This document shows positions 36,601 through 49,108 of a DNA stretch of 64,000 nucleotides, one piece after another. The translations under genes were made by a program, and so were the position numbers. The first letter of the stretch is position 1. Every line of letters begins with the position of its first letter. The stretch spans positions 62,001 to 126,000 of the forward strand of contig MU839084.1 of the NCBI GenBank assembly GCA_030685235.1, read 5' to 3'. The stretch is from Copromyces sp. CBS 386.78. Taxonomy: Eukaryota; Ascomycota; Sordariomycetes; Sordariales; Sordariaceae. The notes beneath the pieces are model-generated. The model ran no database searches and was not told the origin of the DNA. It was given only the letters and a program-made list of their open reading frames with translations.

Positions 36601-39293
36601 TTTATATAAATATAAATAATAATTTTGAATAGAAATAGCCGAGGTTTTTTGTTCGCGTAGAATAATAAGCTTTAACCTTTTATAGGGCTTCGATTATTTA
36701 CGAAAAATAATTAAAATTATAAAAAAATATATATTTAACCGCTTTATAAATATATAAAATTTTAAAATATAGGCCGGCTATTATTAGTATTCCTTTTTTC
36801 TCTAATTCGAAATTTAGTATAAATTCGTAAATTTATTAGAAAATATTAATATATTTTATATTAGTTAGAATTAAAGGATATAGGCGGTATTAACCTTTTG
36901 TAGTATTTAATTTTCGGTCTAATTGTAAATTGTCCTATATATAATTAGTAAGTATTATTTTACTATTTGACGTTAGTTAATTCTATATAATTTCCTTATA
37001 TATTGGAAGATTATATTTAAATTCTATACAAAATTTAGGCTAATATTAATATAATATTAGTAATATAAATTAAAGCTAGTTGTATAGACGGTTAAATTTA
37101 GGATAAGGACGTTTAAGTCTATAATATTCGAATTCTATTTATTTATTACGCGAATACGTTCGATTTGTAATTACTTATTATAAATTATTTTAACCTTTAG
37201 GCCGACCTTCTCAAGGAGTAAGTATAGTATTCTATTTCGATAATTAATTTTTAATATATATATTACTTTAATAGGAATATATAATATAGGGATAAAATTT
37301 ATTTTAATAGGATTATATAGGAGGGGGCGGATTTTATTTTAATAGGAATAATTTACTTTAATTCTATTAGGAATAAAATTTATAGGATAGAAGGGTATTT
37401 ATATTTATAACTACGGCGAATTAGTAATTATTAATATATATTTCTTCGAATAAAATGCTTTTATATATTTGCCTACTACTTAAGCGAAGAGGGGCAATTT
37501 TAATAATGCTTATTTAAATATATAGAATCTATTAATATAAGGGGAGAGGGCTTCGTCTATTACTAAATTAACGAATATATAAAATAGGCCCCCGTTATAA
37601 TTTAGTTTAATTAATTCATTAATAATATTAATGCCCAAATGTATATTCGAATTTGAATTTAATTCGGACTTCTTAGAATTTTTCTCTTTACGGTTGGCGT
37701 ATATAAAGTATTAAATTATATAATTGGATATTTTTAACAATTAATTACCGAGGATAAAATCCGAAGTAAATATATAGAGTTTATAGATATTTTATATTGC
37801 GAATTAATATAATTTAATTAGGGTTATATTAAATACGACCTTCCGGTCCTCCTTCCTTAAATTAACGATATAGGGGTTTATTTCGTCGACTTCGTAATTA
37901 GAAGGGTTTATTATAATATTTTTTAAAAAATTGTTAGTAAATTCTATAATTAGCCCTTTTTTGAGCTTATAAGAAAGATATATAGTATATATTTTTATAG
38001 GGGGGATATCCGATGAGGGGTAGGATATTAAATTATTTAGAAGTTTAAACGGGGTTATTATACCCCAATTAATAATTAATATTTACATTTAGTATATAAT
38101 TTGATTGGTTAATTCGCTAATTACCTTAGTAGAATCGGTAGGGGTAATAATTATTTATATTTGCGGATATAAATATTATTATTTAAATTCCTAACGTTAT
38201 TCGATATTATATAAGGCGTTACGGACTTTAATAGAAGTATTCGATTTAACGATATAATTATCGCTATCCTTATATTAGGTAACGAATTTATTATTACTAA
38301 TTATATTTAATATATTGGTAAATTATTTTAATTTATTAAAAATATTATAGAGGAATACTTTTTATACTAATAATATAAATATATTAATATTATTTAGGCG
38401 ATTTAGAGTTAGGGTTGCCGAATAAATAAAGCGAGTGGCCGTAGGGATTTTCCGAATAGCGCGGAAGATAATAGAATTTATATTTTTAATAAATTAAACT
38501 TTATTTATAATAACCGACTAGAATTTAATATTTTTAATAGATATAATATTTATATAAACGGTGTATACTTCGTACTTTTTAATACGTTTATAGAGGGTTA
38601 GCGATTAGTATATTTTATTTGTATTAGAATTGAGAATTATTATTCTTATTAGAATAAAAATTTATTAGGATAGATTATTTAGAGGTTTGCGAGCGTTACT
38701 ATTTAATTTAATATATATATTATTAACGTTATTAGAATTATTAAATTCTAATAGGTCTGAATTAATATTATTGTTAGCGTCCGTTTAACCCGGTATAAAA
38801 ATAGTTATAATTTTATTTTATAAAATATATTTGTTATAATTGCGAGTTAGTTTGCCCTTTCTGATTATTATTTTATTTTTAGAAATTTAACGTTTAATAA
38901 TAGTATAATACGCGGCGATAATAATAATTTTAATTATATTAGGATATTAGCGGTATTATACGTAAATATATATAAGGTTATTAAATGTTTTTTAGACTAG
39001 CCTTTTTACCCGCCAATCGTCTCTTTCCTTTATTTAGTTAGGATTTTCGAATTAAATATAAAAATCGAAGTCGGAGAAGGATTCCCGAAATTTATTAAAA
39101 GTTTAGATAATTAAATTAGGTAGTAAAATTAGTATGCTAGGGTATATTTAGATAAGCTATTTTTAAAAGTAGATTTTTTATAGTTGTAAGTATTTTATTT
39201 AAAGTATAGTACTATAAATAAAGGTTTTATTTATATTAATTTCGTTTGTAAATATAGTATTTTTTAGGGGGTAGTAGAGTATATAATAGATAA
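33651..39293. other. AT-rich DNA, no assignable element
   Basis: RIP-mutated sequence in which I could not recognise retrotransposon or transposase landmarks with confidence. It contains several copies of a short motif resembling AAATTTACTTTTATTAG. The DNA is probably decayed repeat material whose ancestor is no longer readable by eye. Confidence 0.4.
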
Positions 39294-39301
39294 TATATAT
39301 A

Positions 39302-39714
39302 GAGAAAGTGTTTTCGCACCGTCGCAAATGTCTTTATACACCGTCGTCCAAAATACCACTAAGTATAACTTTGCTAAAAAAGAAGTTATCGGTATGAAAA
39401 TAGTACTAGAATTTTTGTAATTTTCTACTCTATTTTATAGTCTAATTGCCGTAGACGTATCTACTTAAAGGAAAGACTCAATATAAATATTCCAAATTTA
39501 AAGTAAATAAATAATTCTTTTTTATTTTATTGTGTATTGAGGGCTATAGAGGGCGCCTAGGTACGCCGGACATATTATATTGTAGAGGGAAAATAAATAA
39601 TAATTTCGATGGACTTTTTATATGCTACGGCCTTAGTTTGGCTAAGTTACTTCTAAAAGCCTTTTTCGATAACGGTGCGAAAAGACATTTACGACGGTGC
39701 GAAAAGACTTTCTC
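39302..39714. mobile_element. Non-autonomous inverted-repeat element 1 (413 bp, 8-bp TSD)
   Basis: The left end GAGAAAGTGTTTTCGCACCG and the right end, read in reverse, GAGAAAGTCTTTTCGCACCG form imperfect terminal inverted repeats of about 43 bp. Each end contains two copies of the subterminal motif TCTTTTCGCACCG or a close variant. Both flanks carry TATATATA (39294-39301 and 39715-39722), an 8-bp target duplication as made by hAT-type transposases. The flank itself is AT-repetitive, so the duplication alone is weak. The interior is non-coding apart from a spurious 65-codon frame. The element keeps CpA/TpG, so it is much less RIP-mutated than its surroundings. Confidence 0.75.
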
Positions 39715-41132
39715 TATATATATTTAATAATAAATTAGTACGGGATAAATTTTACTTTTATTAGAGTAGGTAGTAGGTTAATTATAATTAAAATAAAATA
39801 TATTTATTAATAATTTAATATAGGAGGAAGTTCCGCTTATTTTTCTTTTTAAAGTCTTAATTAATTTATTGTACGTCGATTTAAATTTATTATAGTTAAA
39901 TATTAGCGGGTCGTTTTCTTTACTTATAGGATTTTTAACCGTCCTCTTAAATACGTAAATCCCTTTAATAATTAATTCTCCATTAGGAATATAATCGGAT
40001 AGGGGATATTATTTAGAGATTAATAATTTAATTATTATATTATTAGTAATTTCGTTTTTAACGTAGGACTAAGTAGCCTCCTAATCCAACCCGGGGTTTT
40101 ATATTAATTAAGTAATATATTTAATTATATTATTTGAATTCGATATATATTTATAAATTAGAGCGTCGTCTTTATAAAAAAGGGGAAAAGAAGTAGTATC
40201 GACGTATAGTCTAATTATTATTATTTTTACCTACTAATTTTATAAATCGTTTAATAAATTTATTAATAATTTATAATTTAAATGAAAGGACAGGTCTTCT
40301 TTAAAATTAATTAAACTATATTTTTTTAATATATTTTTAAAATTAGTATTATATTTTAAATTATAAATTAGGGTATTAGACGTTATAAAGGTATTAAATT
40401 AGTAAATATAATAGGTTTAGCGATCGAAGTATTTAAAAATTTTAAATTTATTCTAGTTTAATTTACGAAATTAATAATTTTTTTCCTACTTTTTTTATTA
40501 AATGAAAATGTATTTTTTAAATGATATAAACGTAATATTTAATTGAATTTCTACAATTTATTCCGCCGCCTTAATTAGTATAAGATTAATATCCGCCGAA
40601 ATTATAAATATATGCGGCTTATTAATTAAAGCGTTATTACCCTTAATTATATGCGTAGAGCCTAGGGTAATTTTATTTTACCTTTTATATAGAAAGAAGG
40701 TAAAGGTTTATAATATTTTAAATTAATTATCAATATAATAACCTCTATAAATATAAGTATTTTCTTTTACAACATTTTATTAATAATGCGGCGGGCTTTA
40801 ATAGCGGAGTAGTATAAATATTTTATATAAAATTAAAAAGAAATTAGTAATAATAATTTTATATAAATAAATATTATTAGCAGCGACTTTAAATATAGGG
40901 GGGTCGAGGTTACCGTTTTAGATTGTTACAGCCCAGGTTAGTAGGGATTTGAAGGATGCGTCGGAAATCACTTTTATAATATATATAATATTGGAATTAT
41001 TAAAATTATTAATAGTTTTTATATATAATTTCTAATACAACTCTAGAAATTTAACGCTATTTTAATTCTTAGCGGGATTTAGTTTCTTAAAGTTGGCTAA
41101 GGGCCCGAATTAATTAGCTACTATTTTTTATT

Positions 41133-41572
41133 GAGAAACTCTATTTGTACGTGGTGAAATCTCTATTTGTACGTGGTGCCACTTTTGCTTTTCTAACTAT
41201 AACTTATTCGAACTTTAGTATATAAAACCGAAAGTAGGACTAAATTACTCGTTGATTTTTAACGGATTTTTCAAGGTAAGTACCAACCTTATAGCTCTAA
41301 ACGTCGTCTAAATCTGACTTTCTTAGCCCTTTAGACTTTTAATCTTCCTAATTATTCATTTACAACAGCTTTTTTTCCTTAAAGTTTGTTAGTGCTACCA
41401 AGTATATAGGATTTTCAAAAGGGTATTGTTAGGTAGAGAAAAGAATAAGAAAAAATATAATATACTCTTTGCCTCCTTATTAATTCTTTTGGTATTCTAA
41501 AAAAGATATTGAAATTCACTTTTTTTTACCACGTACAAATAGAGATTTCACCACGTACAAATAGAGTTTCTC
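41133..41572. mobile_element. Non-autonomous inverted-repeat element 2 (440 bp, 8-bp TSD)
   Basis: Perfect 45-bp terminal inverted repeats begin GAGAAACTCTATTTGTACGT. Within each repeat the unit TCTATTTGTACGTGGTG occurs twice in tandem. Both flanks are TTTTTATT (41125-41132 and 41573-41580), a perfect 8-bp target duplication. The interior is AT-rich, retains CpA/TpG and has no open frame of note. The termini (GAG...CTC), the tandem subterminal motif and the TSD length are shared with element 1, although the internal sequence differs. Confidence 0.88.
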
Positions 41573-42479
41573 TTTTTATTAATATATATTTATTAGAAGG
41601 GTTTTAATAAATTAAATATTTTAGGTATTAGTTTAATTTCGGGTAGTAAATACCGTTTAATAGAATTAGGGCATATTTTATTCCGATTAGAATAGGTAGG
41701 ATAGAAAGTAGATTTTATTCTTATAAGAATTATTATAATAATTTTTATAGGAGTAAAATTTATTTTATTATAAATAAAGAGTAGAAGTAAATAAAATTTA
41801 TAATTGTAATTTAAATATTAATAAAAATTTAAGAAGTTTTTATATTTAGTTAAGGTAGTAAATTCCGGAATTTTAACCCTAGTCGTAGAGAGATTTAATT
41901 AATATATTAACGTTTAGCCGACTAGTATAGCCTTTTAAAGTTTAATAAATTTTAGTCTATTATTATTAATGTTTTTAGATCCCTTCTAACGAAGGAAAAG
42001 TCTTTGCCGTTTAATTATTATAAAATATTTAGGATAATATTATAAACGGTATTTAAATTGTAATATCCGGTATAATTAGGGTACTTTAATATAATTAATT
42101 TCGAATTATTATTAGTTACCGTTATAGCGTTATTTATAACCGGGTTATAATATTATTCGAATAGCGGATACTATAGTAGCTATAATTAATTAACGTTAAT
42201 TAGAATAGTAATATAAGGTATTTTATTAGCCCTATTTTCGATTTACTTAGGAAGGGCTATAGTATATTACTAATAAATTTTATTCTAAGGAGAATTATTA
42301 GTTTAATATTACTAGTAAAATCGATAGCTTTAGAATGGATAAGTGTTAGTTAGTTGTAAGAGGAGAGGAGAAATTATAAAAAGAGAAGAAAGGTTATAAA
42401 AGGAAGGAAGGAAAAATTAAAAATAAGAGAAGGGTATAATGTACGGACTAACTAATTATATTATATGGATTAATTAATT

Positions 42480-42840
42480 ATACTAAATTTAATTCGGATA
42501 ACGTTCGTTTAAAAATAGAGTAGATATTTATTATTAGCTATTGTAAACTAAATAGTCCTATAATATTAGACCGACGACCAAACAATAACAATTAGCGAGA
42601 TTAAAGGAGTAAATCCTTATATATCGGTAAATATATATATAATTAATAAATAATTATTTAACTATATTAAATTTAATTCGGATGGTATTCGTTTAAAATA
42701 TTGATTATTAATTACTATAAATAGTTTTATAATATTAAACCGACGACCGAGCGGTAATAATTAGCGAAATTAAAAGAGTAAATCTTTATATACTAGTAAA
42801 TATATATACGATTAATAAGCGACTTTCGTTGTACGTAATT
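42480..42840. repeat. Direct repeat, period about 184 bp
   Basis: Two consecutive units share TAAATTTAATTCGGAT, then CGACGACC, AATAACAATTAGCGA-like sequence and a GTAAATATATATA end. The units start near 42485 and 42669. Differences are C/T and G/A, as expected from RIP. Confidence 0.65.
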
Positions 42841-45800
42841 TATTTAATTATACGAACCTAATTTAAATAGCGCTTACTATAAATTAAGGTAGGTTTATAT
42901 TATTAATTATTATTAGACTAAAAAGACGGCGTATTTAGTAAACGAATTAATAATTAACGCCTTATTTATTTATTAATTAGAAGTAATTCTAATCGGAATA
43001 AAATTTCGCTTATATTTATAAGTCCGTAGAATAGTAGGAAGGGAAGTATAGTAAAATATTATATAATAATTTCAATAGGAATAAAATCTATTATTATATA
43101 GAATTTAACGGGTAGATTGTATTTATATTAATTAGAAACCGATAAAGCGCTATTCTAAACTTTAAAATATAGGCCTTTGCTAAAGTATAGGAGAGGGGCG
43201 TATTAAACTATATATAATTTAAAATAATTATTAATTAAATTAATTTACTATTATTTTTATTAGAGCCGGATATATTATATATATTATTAATTATAAGAAA
43301 ATTATTATTTTTAAATTCGGAAAGACTAAAATACTTTCGGTTTTCTCCGTACTCCGGCTACACTTCCTTATTATTAAACCGTTCTAATACTCTTGCAAAT
43401 AAGATATATAGGCTTTTTTATCGTAAATTTAGTATATTAAAATTGGCGGAGTCCGAAGATTTACGGCGCCGGGTCGCGAACTTATTCTTATAAATTTTAT
43501 AAATATAGTTAATAATATTTTCGTTAATAAATAAATTAATATATTTATTACTATTAGGTCGCCCGAATTCCAATTTAACTACTTTACGAATAATTATAGT
43601 AAGGGGCCTAATAATAAATATTTTAGTAAAAGTAAATTTAATATTATAAGTAGAATTCTTATAATATTTAATATTAAATATAAAAGAGCGATTAATATAC
43701 TTTAATATTAAATCAATCTCTTTCTAACTATTACTAATTATAGTATACCGTATTAATCTAGACTTTAGAATAATTTTAAATAATATACGGTCGGTTATTT
43801 TTAAATATAGTAATTATAAGAAATAAAATATTTTAAGCTTATAATTTATATTCTTCCTGTTATAGAAGAAGAGGGGTAGAAAATTAATTATTTATTAGAA
43901 AATATTATAATCTCTAAATTTAATAATATAAATAAAAACGATAAATACCCGAATAGTATATAAATATCGATAGACATTATAGAATTATATATCTATATAA
44001 TCGCTATTATTAGGGTATTTATTAGTATACCCTTCTAAAGTAAATATTTTGGCATATACGTAGTTAAATTACGTAGAGTGATAGGATAGGCTATTAATTC
44101 GAAAAGCATTTATAATAGCCGCCCCTATAATTTTCTTATTTAAAAGACCGGCGTTGAAAAATTTATTATTAATAAAGTTACGTATAAGGAAAGCGAAAAT
44201 TTTAAAATAGAATATATTATAAAGAAGCTATAACCCGTAATAAAATTTAGTCTTTTACTACTTTATATTCTTCGCCTTACTAAATTCGTAAGTATTTTAT
44301 TTAATTAAAAATTAGAAATATTGGAAGATTAAATTAATAAAATTGAATTTAATATAGAAGAAGGCTAGAACGAATATTATTTATTATTTTTAATTGTATT
44401 TGGACTACGCTTTTAACTAGGCCGATATAATTTTGCGGATGAACGATATTATTTTCTAATCGTTATAAACGAAAAAGAGCTTATTGCCGAATTATTTTTA
44501 ATTTATTTATAATAGGCCGAGGAATAATTTATTATATAAACGATAAATATTAATTAATTTACTTTCATTTTTATCCATAGTAGGCGTTTAGAGAATAAAA
44601 ATTTTAGGTATTTAATAGTATTTTACTTTAAGGAAGGGATAGGTAAGTAAGCCCTCTTATTTATAAATAATAAAAAATAAAGTTTATAATTTTTTAATAA
44701 TAAGAAAATTAATAGTAGGGTAAAATATATATAGTATTAGAGTAAATAAAGGAATAATTTAATTTATTTAGAATTAGACGGTAGGTTGGAATTAATTTAA
44801 TTAGAAGGGTCCGGGGATATTATAATTATTTATTAATAAATAAATTATAAAGTTATATATAATATCCTATCGATTAATATTAAGGTTCTATATAATATTA
44901 AAATAATTATAATTATTATAAATAATAATAAGATTAAGATTGGATATAACGCGTTTAAAATTTTATTAAGAATATTAATTTAATTATAATAAATATTTAA
45001 GGTCCGAATTAATTGTTATAATAATAGTAAGTATTTTAATAATTATAATTATCTTATTATATGAAGTATAAATATTGAATCTAATTAATATATTTTAAAT
45101 ATATTTTGCAACGCTGTTTATACGTAAATAAAGGCCTATAATTTAGGAAAAAAAATCCGAATTGTAGGGGGCGCGAATATTTATAAGAATTATAAAAATT
45201 ATATAAATATAAAGTAAAATAAATTTATTATAACGAATTCAGCCTTTATATTTTAATTATTAAATACGCTAATACGATATTAAACCTTTAAAAAGTAAAT
45301 ATAATTGAGGGGCGCACGATTAAAATTACGTTATACTTTGTCGGACAATATTTAAAATTTACTATATACTATATAAATTTTTAATATTATATAGTATATT
45401 CCCCCTAATTATAGAAGAAGCGCTAAATTTAACGAATAACGAGAATAGTTTAAAATTATTAGGCTATAAATTTATAAATTTTAGTATCTTTAAATTCGGA
45501 ATATTATAATTCGGGGTCTCTAGGTTAGGAATTAAAATTAATAAATTTAGGGTCGGTATTTCTAAGTTTATTTTTATTATTCTTCGTCTTTTTAAATTTA
45601 TATTTTTAGAAGAGAAATATTAATTCCCGACTAAATTTTCGATTAATAATTTTTATATCGTACGAATTTTTTTTATCTTTAAATCGGATAATAATATTTT
45701 AATAAAGGAGAATTTCGCGTACGTTTTTATTATATAAAGAATTAATAAATTCCTTAATATAGGTTCTAGATAACCGATTATTATTTTAAATTACTTTTAC

Positions 45801-46327
45801 CTAATTACGAATAAATTACTTTAATATACCCTTTTTAGAGTAAAGGCGAAATTAATACTTTTTAATTTTATAAGTTAAAGATTAATTAGGGTCGTAATTA
45901 TATTTTAATAATTTAAAAATAGTTATTAGAATATATAAAATAGGGGTAGGGGTTGGATTTAAAGTATTGAAATTCGGAATAAGCGAATAGTAAATAGGAT
46001 TAGTTTAGAAATTAATTAATTCGGATATAAGGTTGGGCGAATTAGGTATAAATATAGATTAATTATTAGGTAGAGGCGGAAAGGGCGTTTTATAAAATAA
46101 GGGTTCCGTTATATTAAGTAAATCGAATAAATTAGATATAGTATTTTAATATATTTTATTCTAATTAGAATTATTTATTAATTGAATAGTTGGATATAAT
46201 AAGGGCGGTTAATTTTATTTTAATTAGAGTAGATTTAGAGGTTATATTCCGATTAGAGTAAAATTTTCGTATAATTTTATTATTATTTTGTAATTGACGG
46301 TTAAAAAATATAAAACCCGTTTAGACC
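42841..46327. other. AT-rich DNA, no assignable element
   Basis: RIP-mutated DNA without recognisable protein remnants. It contains several copies of the palindromic motif built around ATTCCGATTAGAATAAAAT. No RNA gene, no unambiguous LTR and no inverted-repeat ends were seen. Confidence 0.4.
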
Positions 46328-46606
46328 TGTTGCCGTAGAAAGTAGTAGGTAGGGTTGCGAGTGGGGTTTCGGAGGCCTAGCTGAGTTTGACTGAGACTAC
46401 TCATTGGTTGCTTCCAACTTGGGTTGTGTAGAATATTAGCACGTGCAGGGGTAATTTGGAAGTAGAGAGAAGATTGTATATTGTGTTGAGTTCTGTATGC
46501 TTAGAAATCCCTTATAGAAAATCTAATTAATATAATATACTAGACCCGCTAAATTATATAAGTATTACCCTTGTGTATCCTTATTTCCGATATACCCCCC
46601 CAACTA
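46328..46606. mobile_element. Probable LTR, partly spared from RIP
   Basis: About 279 bp that begins TGTTGCCG and ends in CCCCCCCAAC followed by TATAC, so both ends carry a TGTTG/CAAC-type inverted repeat as in LTRs. The left 200 bp have normal composition (CpA/TpG present) and the right part is AT-rich. Read on the minus strand it resembles fungal copia LTRs (GGGGGGGTATATCGG near the start). It could be the 3' LTR of the minus-strand copia remnant to its right, or the 5' LTR of an unread element to its left. Exact ends are uncertain. Confidence 0.45.
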
Positions 46607-47102
46607 TACTAGGTAAGGTACCTAGAAAACTAATATAAATAAAATTATTTACAATTTTACTCCCTTTTTTGTATCTCCCCTAGCGGTCGCCTTTAAAAGT
46701 ATTACCCGTTATTAATTTCCTTTTATAAGGAAGGTCGATAGTACTAATTTTCAATAACGACCTAAGTCTTATAAGTTAATAATTAAAGCGTTAGAATTAA
46801 ATTTTAAATTATTCTTATCGTTTAAATATATTTTACAATATATTTATTAATATTATTAGTAATTTATAGACTATCCCTAAAAGTCGTAGGTTCGAATCCT
46901 ATTAGGATTAATATTTTTACTCTTTTTCCTCCTTATATAAATTACGTACTATATAAAACCCTCTCAATTTATAAAAGTTATTTCTATTATATTATATAAA
47001 TAAGTAATTTATATTTATAATTACCGTTTCCTCCCTTTTTATTATTTAATAGAACTTACTCCTCTTAATCCTCCTCGTAAATCCTTACAATTAAATAGCT
47101 CG
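46607..47102 (-). mobile_element. Possible 3' part of the copia element, left of the gypsy insertion
   Basis: AT-rich sequence between the probable LTR and the gypsy insertion site. If the gypsy element inserted into the copia element, this would be the region just after copia RNase H. No coding remnant is legible. A tRNA-like T-arm (GTAGG, TTCGAAT, CCTAT) occurs near 46886-46902 without a visible cloverleaf. Confidence 0.3.
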
Positions 47103-47107
47103 CCTTT

Positions 47108-47415
47108 TATCACAGGGTTAGCCTTGTGATGGTTTAGAGTATGCGGTTGGCAGCTATTGGAGCTAGGGATTAGGCTATGGCTCCGAGTATAGTATAAGGC
47201 TATTACAGCCTTTGTAGAAGGCTACGATAGCCTTATTATCGCTATCGCTGCATAGGTCGTGCTAGTTCTATAGTATTTATGAGATTGCTATAGAGCTGAT
47301 CTCTTAGATTAGCTTTTATAAAGACTAATTTAGGATTGTACTTTTAAACCTTTCTTTTTATTCCTTCGTATAATTACGTATATTCTTACTTATTTTGTGC
47401 TTTTGTACTATAATA
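47108..47415 (+). repeat. 5' LTR of the gypsy element (308 bp)
   Basis: Begins TATCACAGGGTTAGCC and ends at the position matching GTGATA of the other LTR (here mutated to ATAATA). It aligns over its whole length with 54571-54878. The central part (GGATTAGGCTATGGCTCCGAG) is nearly unchanged in both, whereas the rest differs only by C/T and G/A, the RIP pattern. Confidence 0.88.
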
Positions 47416-48516
47416 ATTAATTATACTTTTAAACTATTACGTTTATACGTATATCTTTTTTCGACCTTTGGAGTTGCGTAGCGAGAAGTTGTATAATTTA
47501 GAATTATATTAGGATTACCTTGTAGGAATTGCGGATCCTAGTATATAGAATCGCTTTGTTAAGCCGTAGACTTATTAGGATTGGACCTTAAAAACGGTAG
47601 TTTGGTTATTATAATTACGCTTTTATATTGTAGTAATCCCCTTTAATTACGCTTTTATATTGTGGTAATCCCCTTTATATTATAAATTAATTTTTTCGTA
47701 GAAAATAATAGTAATTATGATTATTATTCTAATAATAATAACGATAGCGGTAACGATATTTCGCTATTAAATTATATTATTCTAAACCTTTAAGAAACGG
47801 GATAAGGAATTAATTTATTAAATAATTCCCCCGACTTATTCGATTTTAGGGAGCTTTTCGATATTCTTACCGAAGATTTAATTCTTAATATTAAAGTTTA
47901 TTAGATAGCCCTTCTTTAATTCGTTAATATTATTCGCAATATTTGGGATTTTGTAAACGGCCTTACGGAAGATATTTGGCTATATTTAATTTCTCGAAAT
48001 TATAAGGTTTTTATTAGAATTATTGCTTGATAACTAACCTTTAAATCTATTATTGAGCTATTAGGAAAGGTATTTATAATAATTATTATAAATTACAATA
48101 TTATAATAGAGGAACGGAATATAATATAATGCGCAATTATAATTCTATAATAGCGGATTATAATTATATTTATTATAGCCCCCTTTAATATATTAGAGAT
48201 TTCTAATACCCTTGAAGAAATTATAATAGCTATTTCCCGGCCCCCTAAGCGTATTATCGAAAACCTCCTAATCTTTACTGAGGAAGATAAAAATAATATT
48301 AAATACTACGACGCTTTCTAATTATAGTAGATTTAAATTAAGATTATATAAGAATTCGACGCCCTTTATTTCCCTATAGAACGAGTTAAAATCGTACGTA
48401 TAATATTCCGGCTAGGACTAAATTTACGTTTAATATTAGATAATAATTTAAAGAAGTTTATAGAATTCTTTAAAGAATTTGGGAAATAACTATAGGCGAC
48501 CGGCGAAATTTTCTTT

Positions 48517-49108
48517 GAGGTGGTCTATTCGTACTGTCTAAAAGGTCTTGTCGGACTGTACCCCACCCACCTCCGACTACTAGAAGTATTCTTTCGAAAA
48601 TTTCGCCAAAATTCCCCGCAAAATCTAGGCATTACATTCTTTCGTAACCTGACATAAAACGGCGCCATGTACGTCCCCAGACTCACACTCAGAGGTGCAC
48701 ATTTACAGGGCATTTTACAGGCACTTAAAGGTACGGTCGCATACGGTCGCACATCGTTCAATTGAGATCGCTCTCATTATTCAATTGAGGTCGCTTACAT
48801 CGCTCAATTCAGGTCGCTCACATTTGAGATTCAATTGAGGTCGTTTATATCGCTCAATTGAGATCGCTCACATCGCTCAATTGACAACTGTCAGCGACTG
48901 TCAGCGAGTGTTAAGTTTGTACAGTATGAAATCTGGCCTGTGCAGGGGTTAGAATGTGTAATGGGCTGAAATCTGGGGGCTTGGCAGTTGCGGTACGAGC
49001 GGGACCGTTGTTGATCGATGGTGGGAGCGCAGGGTTAGGGATATGTATAGGGAAAAAAGTGGAGTACAGTCCGACAAGACCTTTTAGACAGTACGAATAG
49101 ACCACCTC
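48517..49108. mobile_element. Non-autonomous inverted-repeat element 3 (592 bp, 8-bp TSD), nested in gag
   Basis: Perfect 45-bp terminal inverted repeats begin GAGGTGGTCTATTCGTACTG. Both flanks are TTTTCTTT (48509-48516 and 49109-49116), a perfect 8-bp target duplication. Base composition is close to normal and CpA/TpG are frequent, in stark contrast to the surrounding gypsy DNA. The interior holds about six copies of a 23-bp repeat. It has no transposase frame; a 78-codon frame crossing one end is not convincing. It inserted after the gypsy copy had been mutated, or escaped later RIP for lack of a close duplicate. Confidence 0.92.
48750..48884. repeat. Tandem repeat of about 23 bp inside element 3
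   Basis: About six imperfect units of the form CACATCGCTCAATTGAGATCGCT lie end to end, one of them slightly longer. Each carries the palindrome CAATTG or a near variant. The array occupies the middle of the element and may be a binding-site cluster or simply replication-slippage product. Confidence 0.8.

Noticed and set aside
39530..39727. 65-codon frame in inverted-repeat element 1
   Set aside because: Too short, crosses the terminal repeat, and has no transposase motif.
46800..46912. Possible tRNA gene (T-arm GTAGG-TTCGAAT-CCTAT)
   Set aside because: A good T-arm and a GACT/AGTC stem are visible, but no D-arm or acceptor stem can be paired at normal distances. A mitochondrial tRNA insertion was considered but could not be supported.
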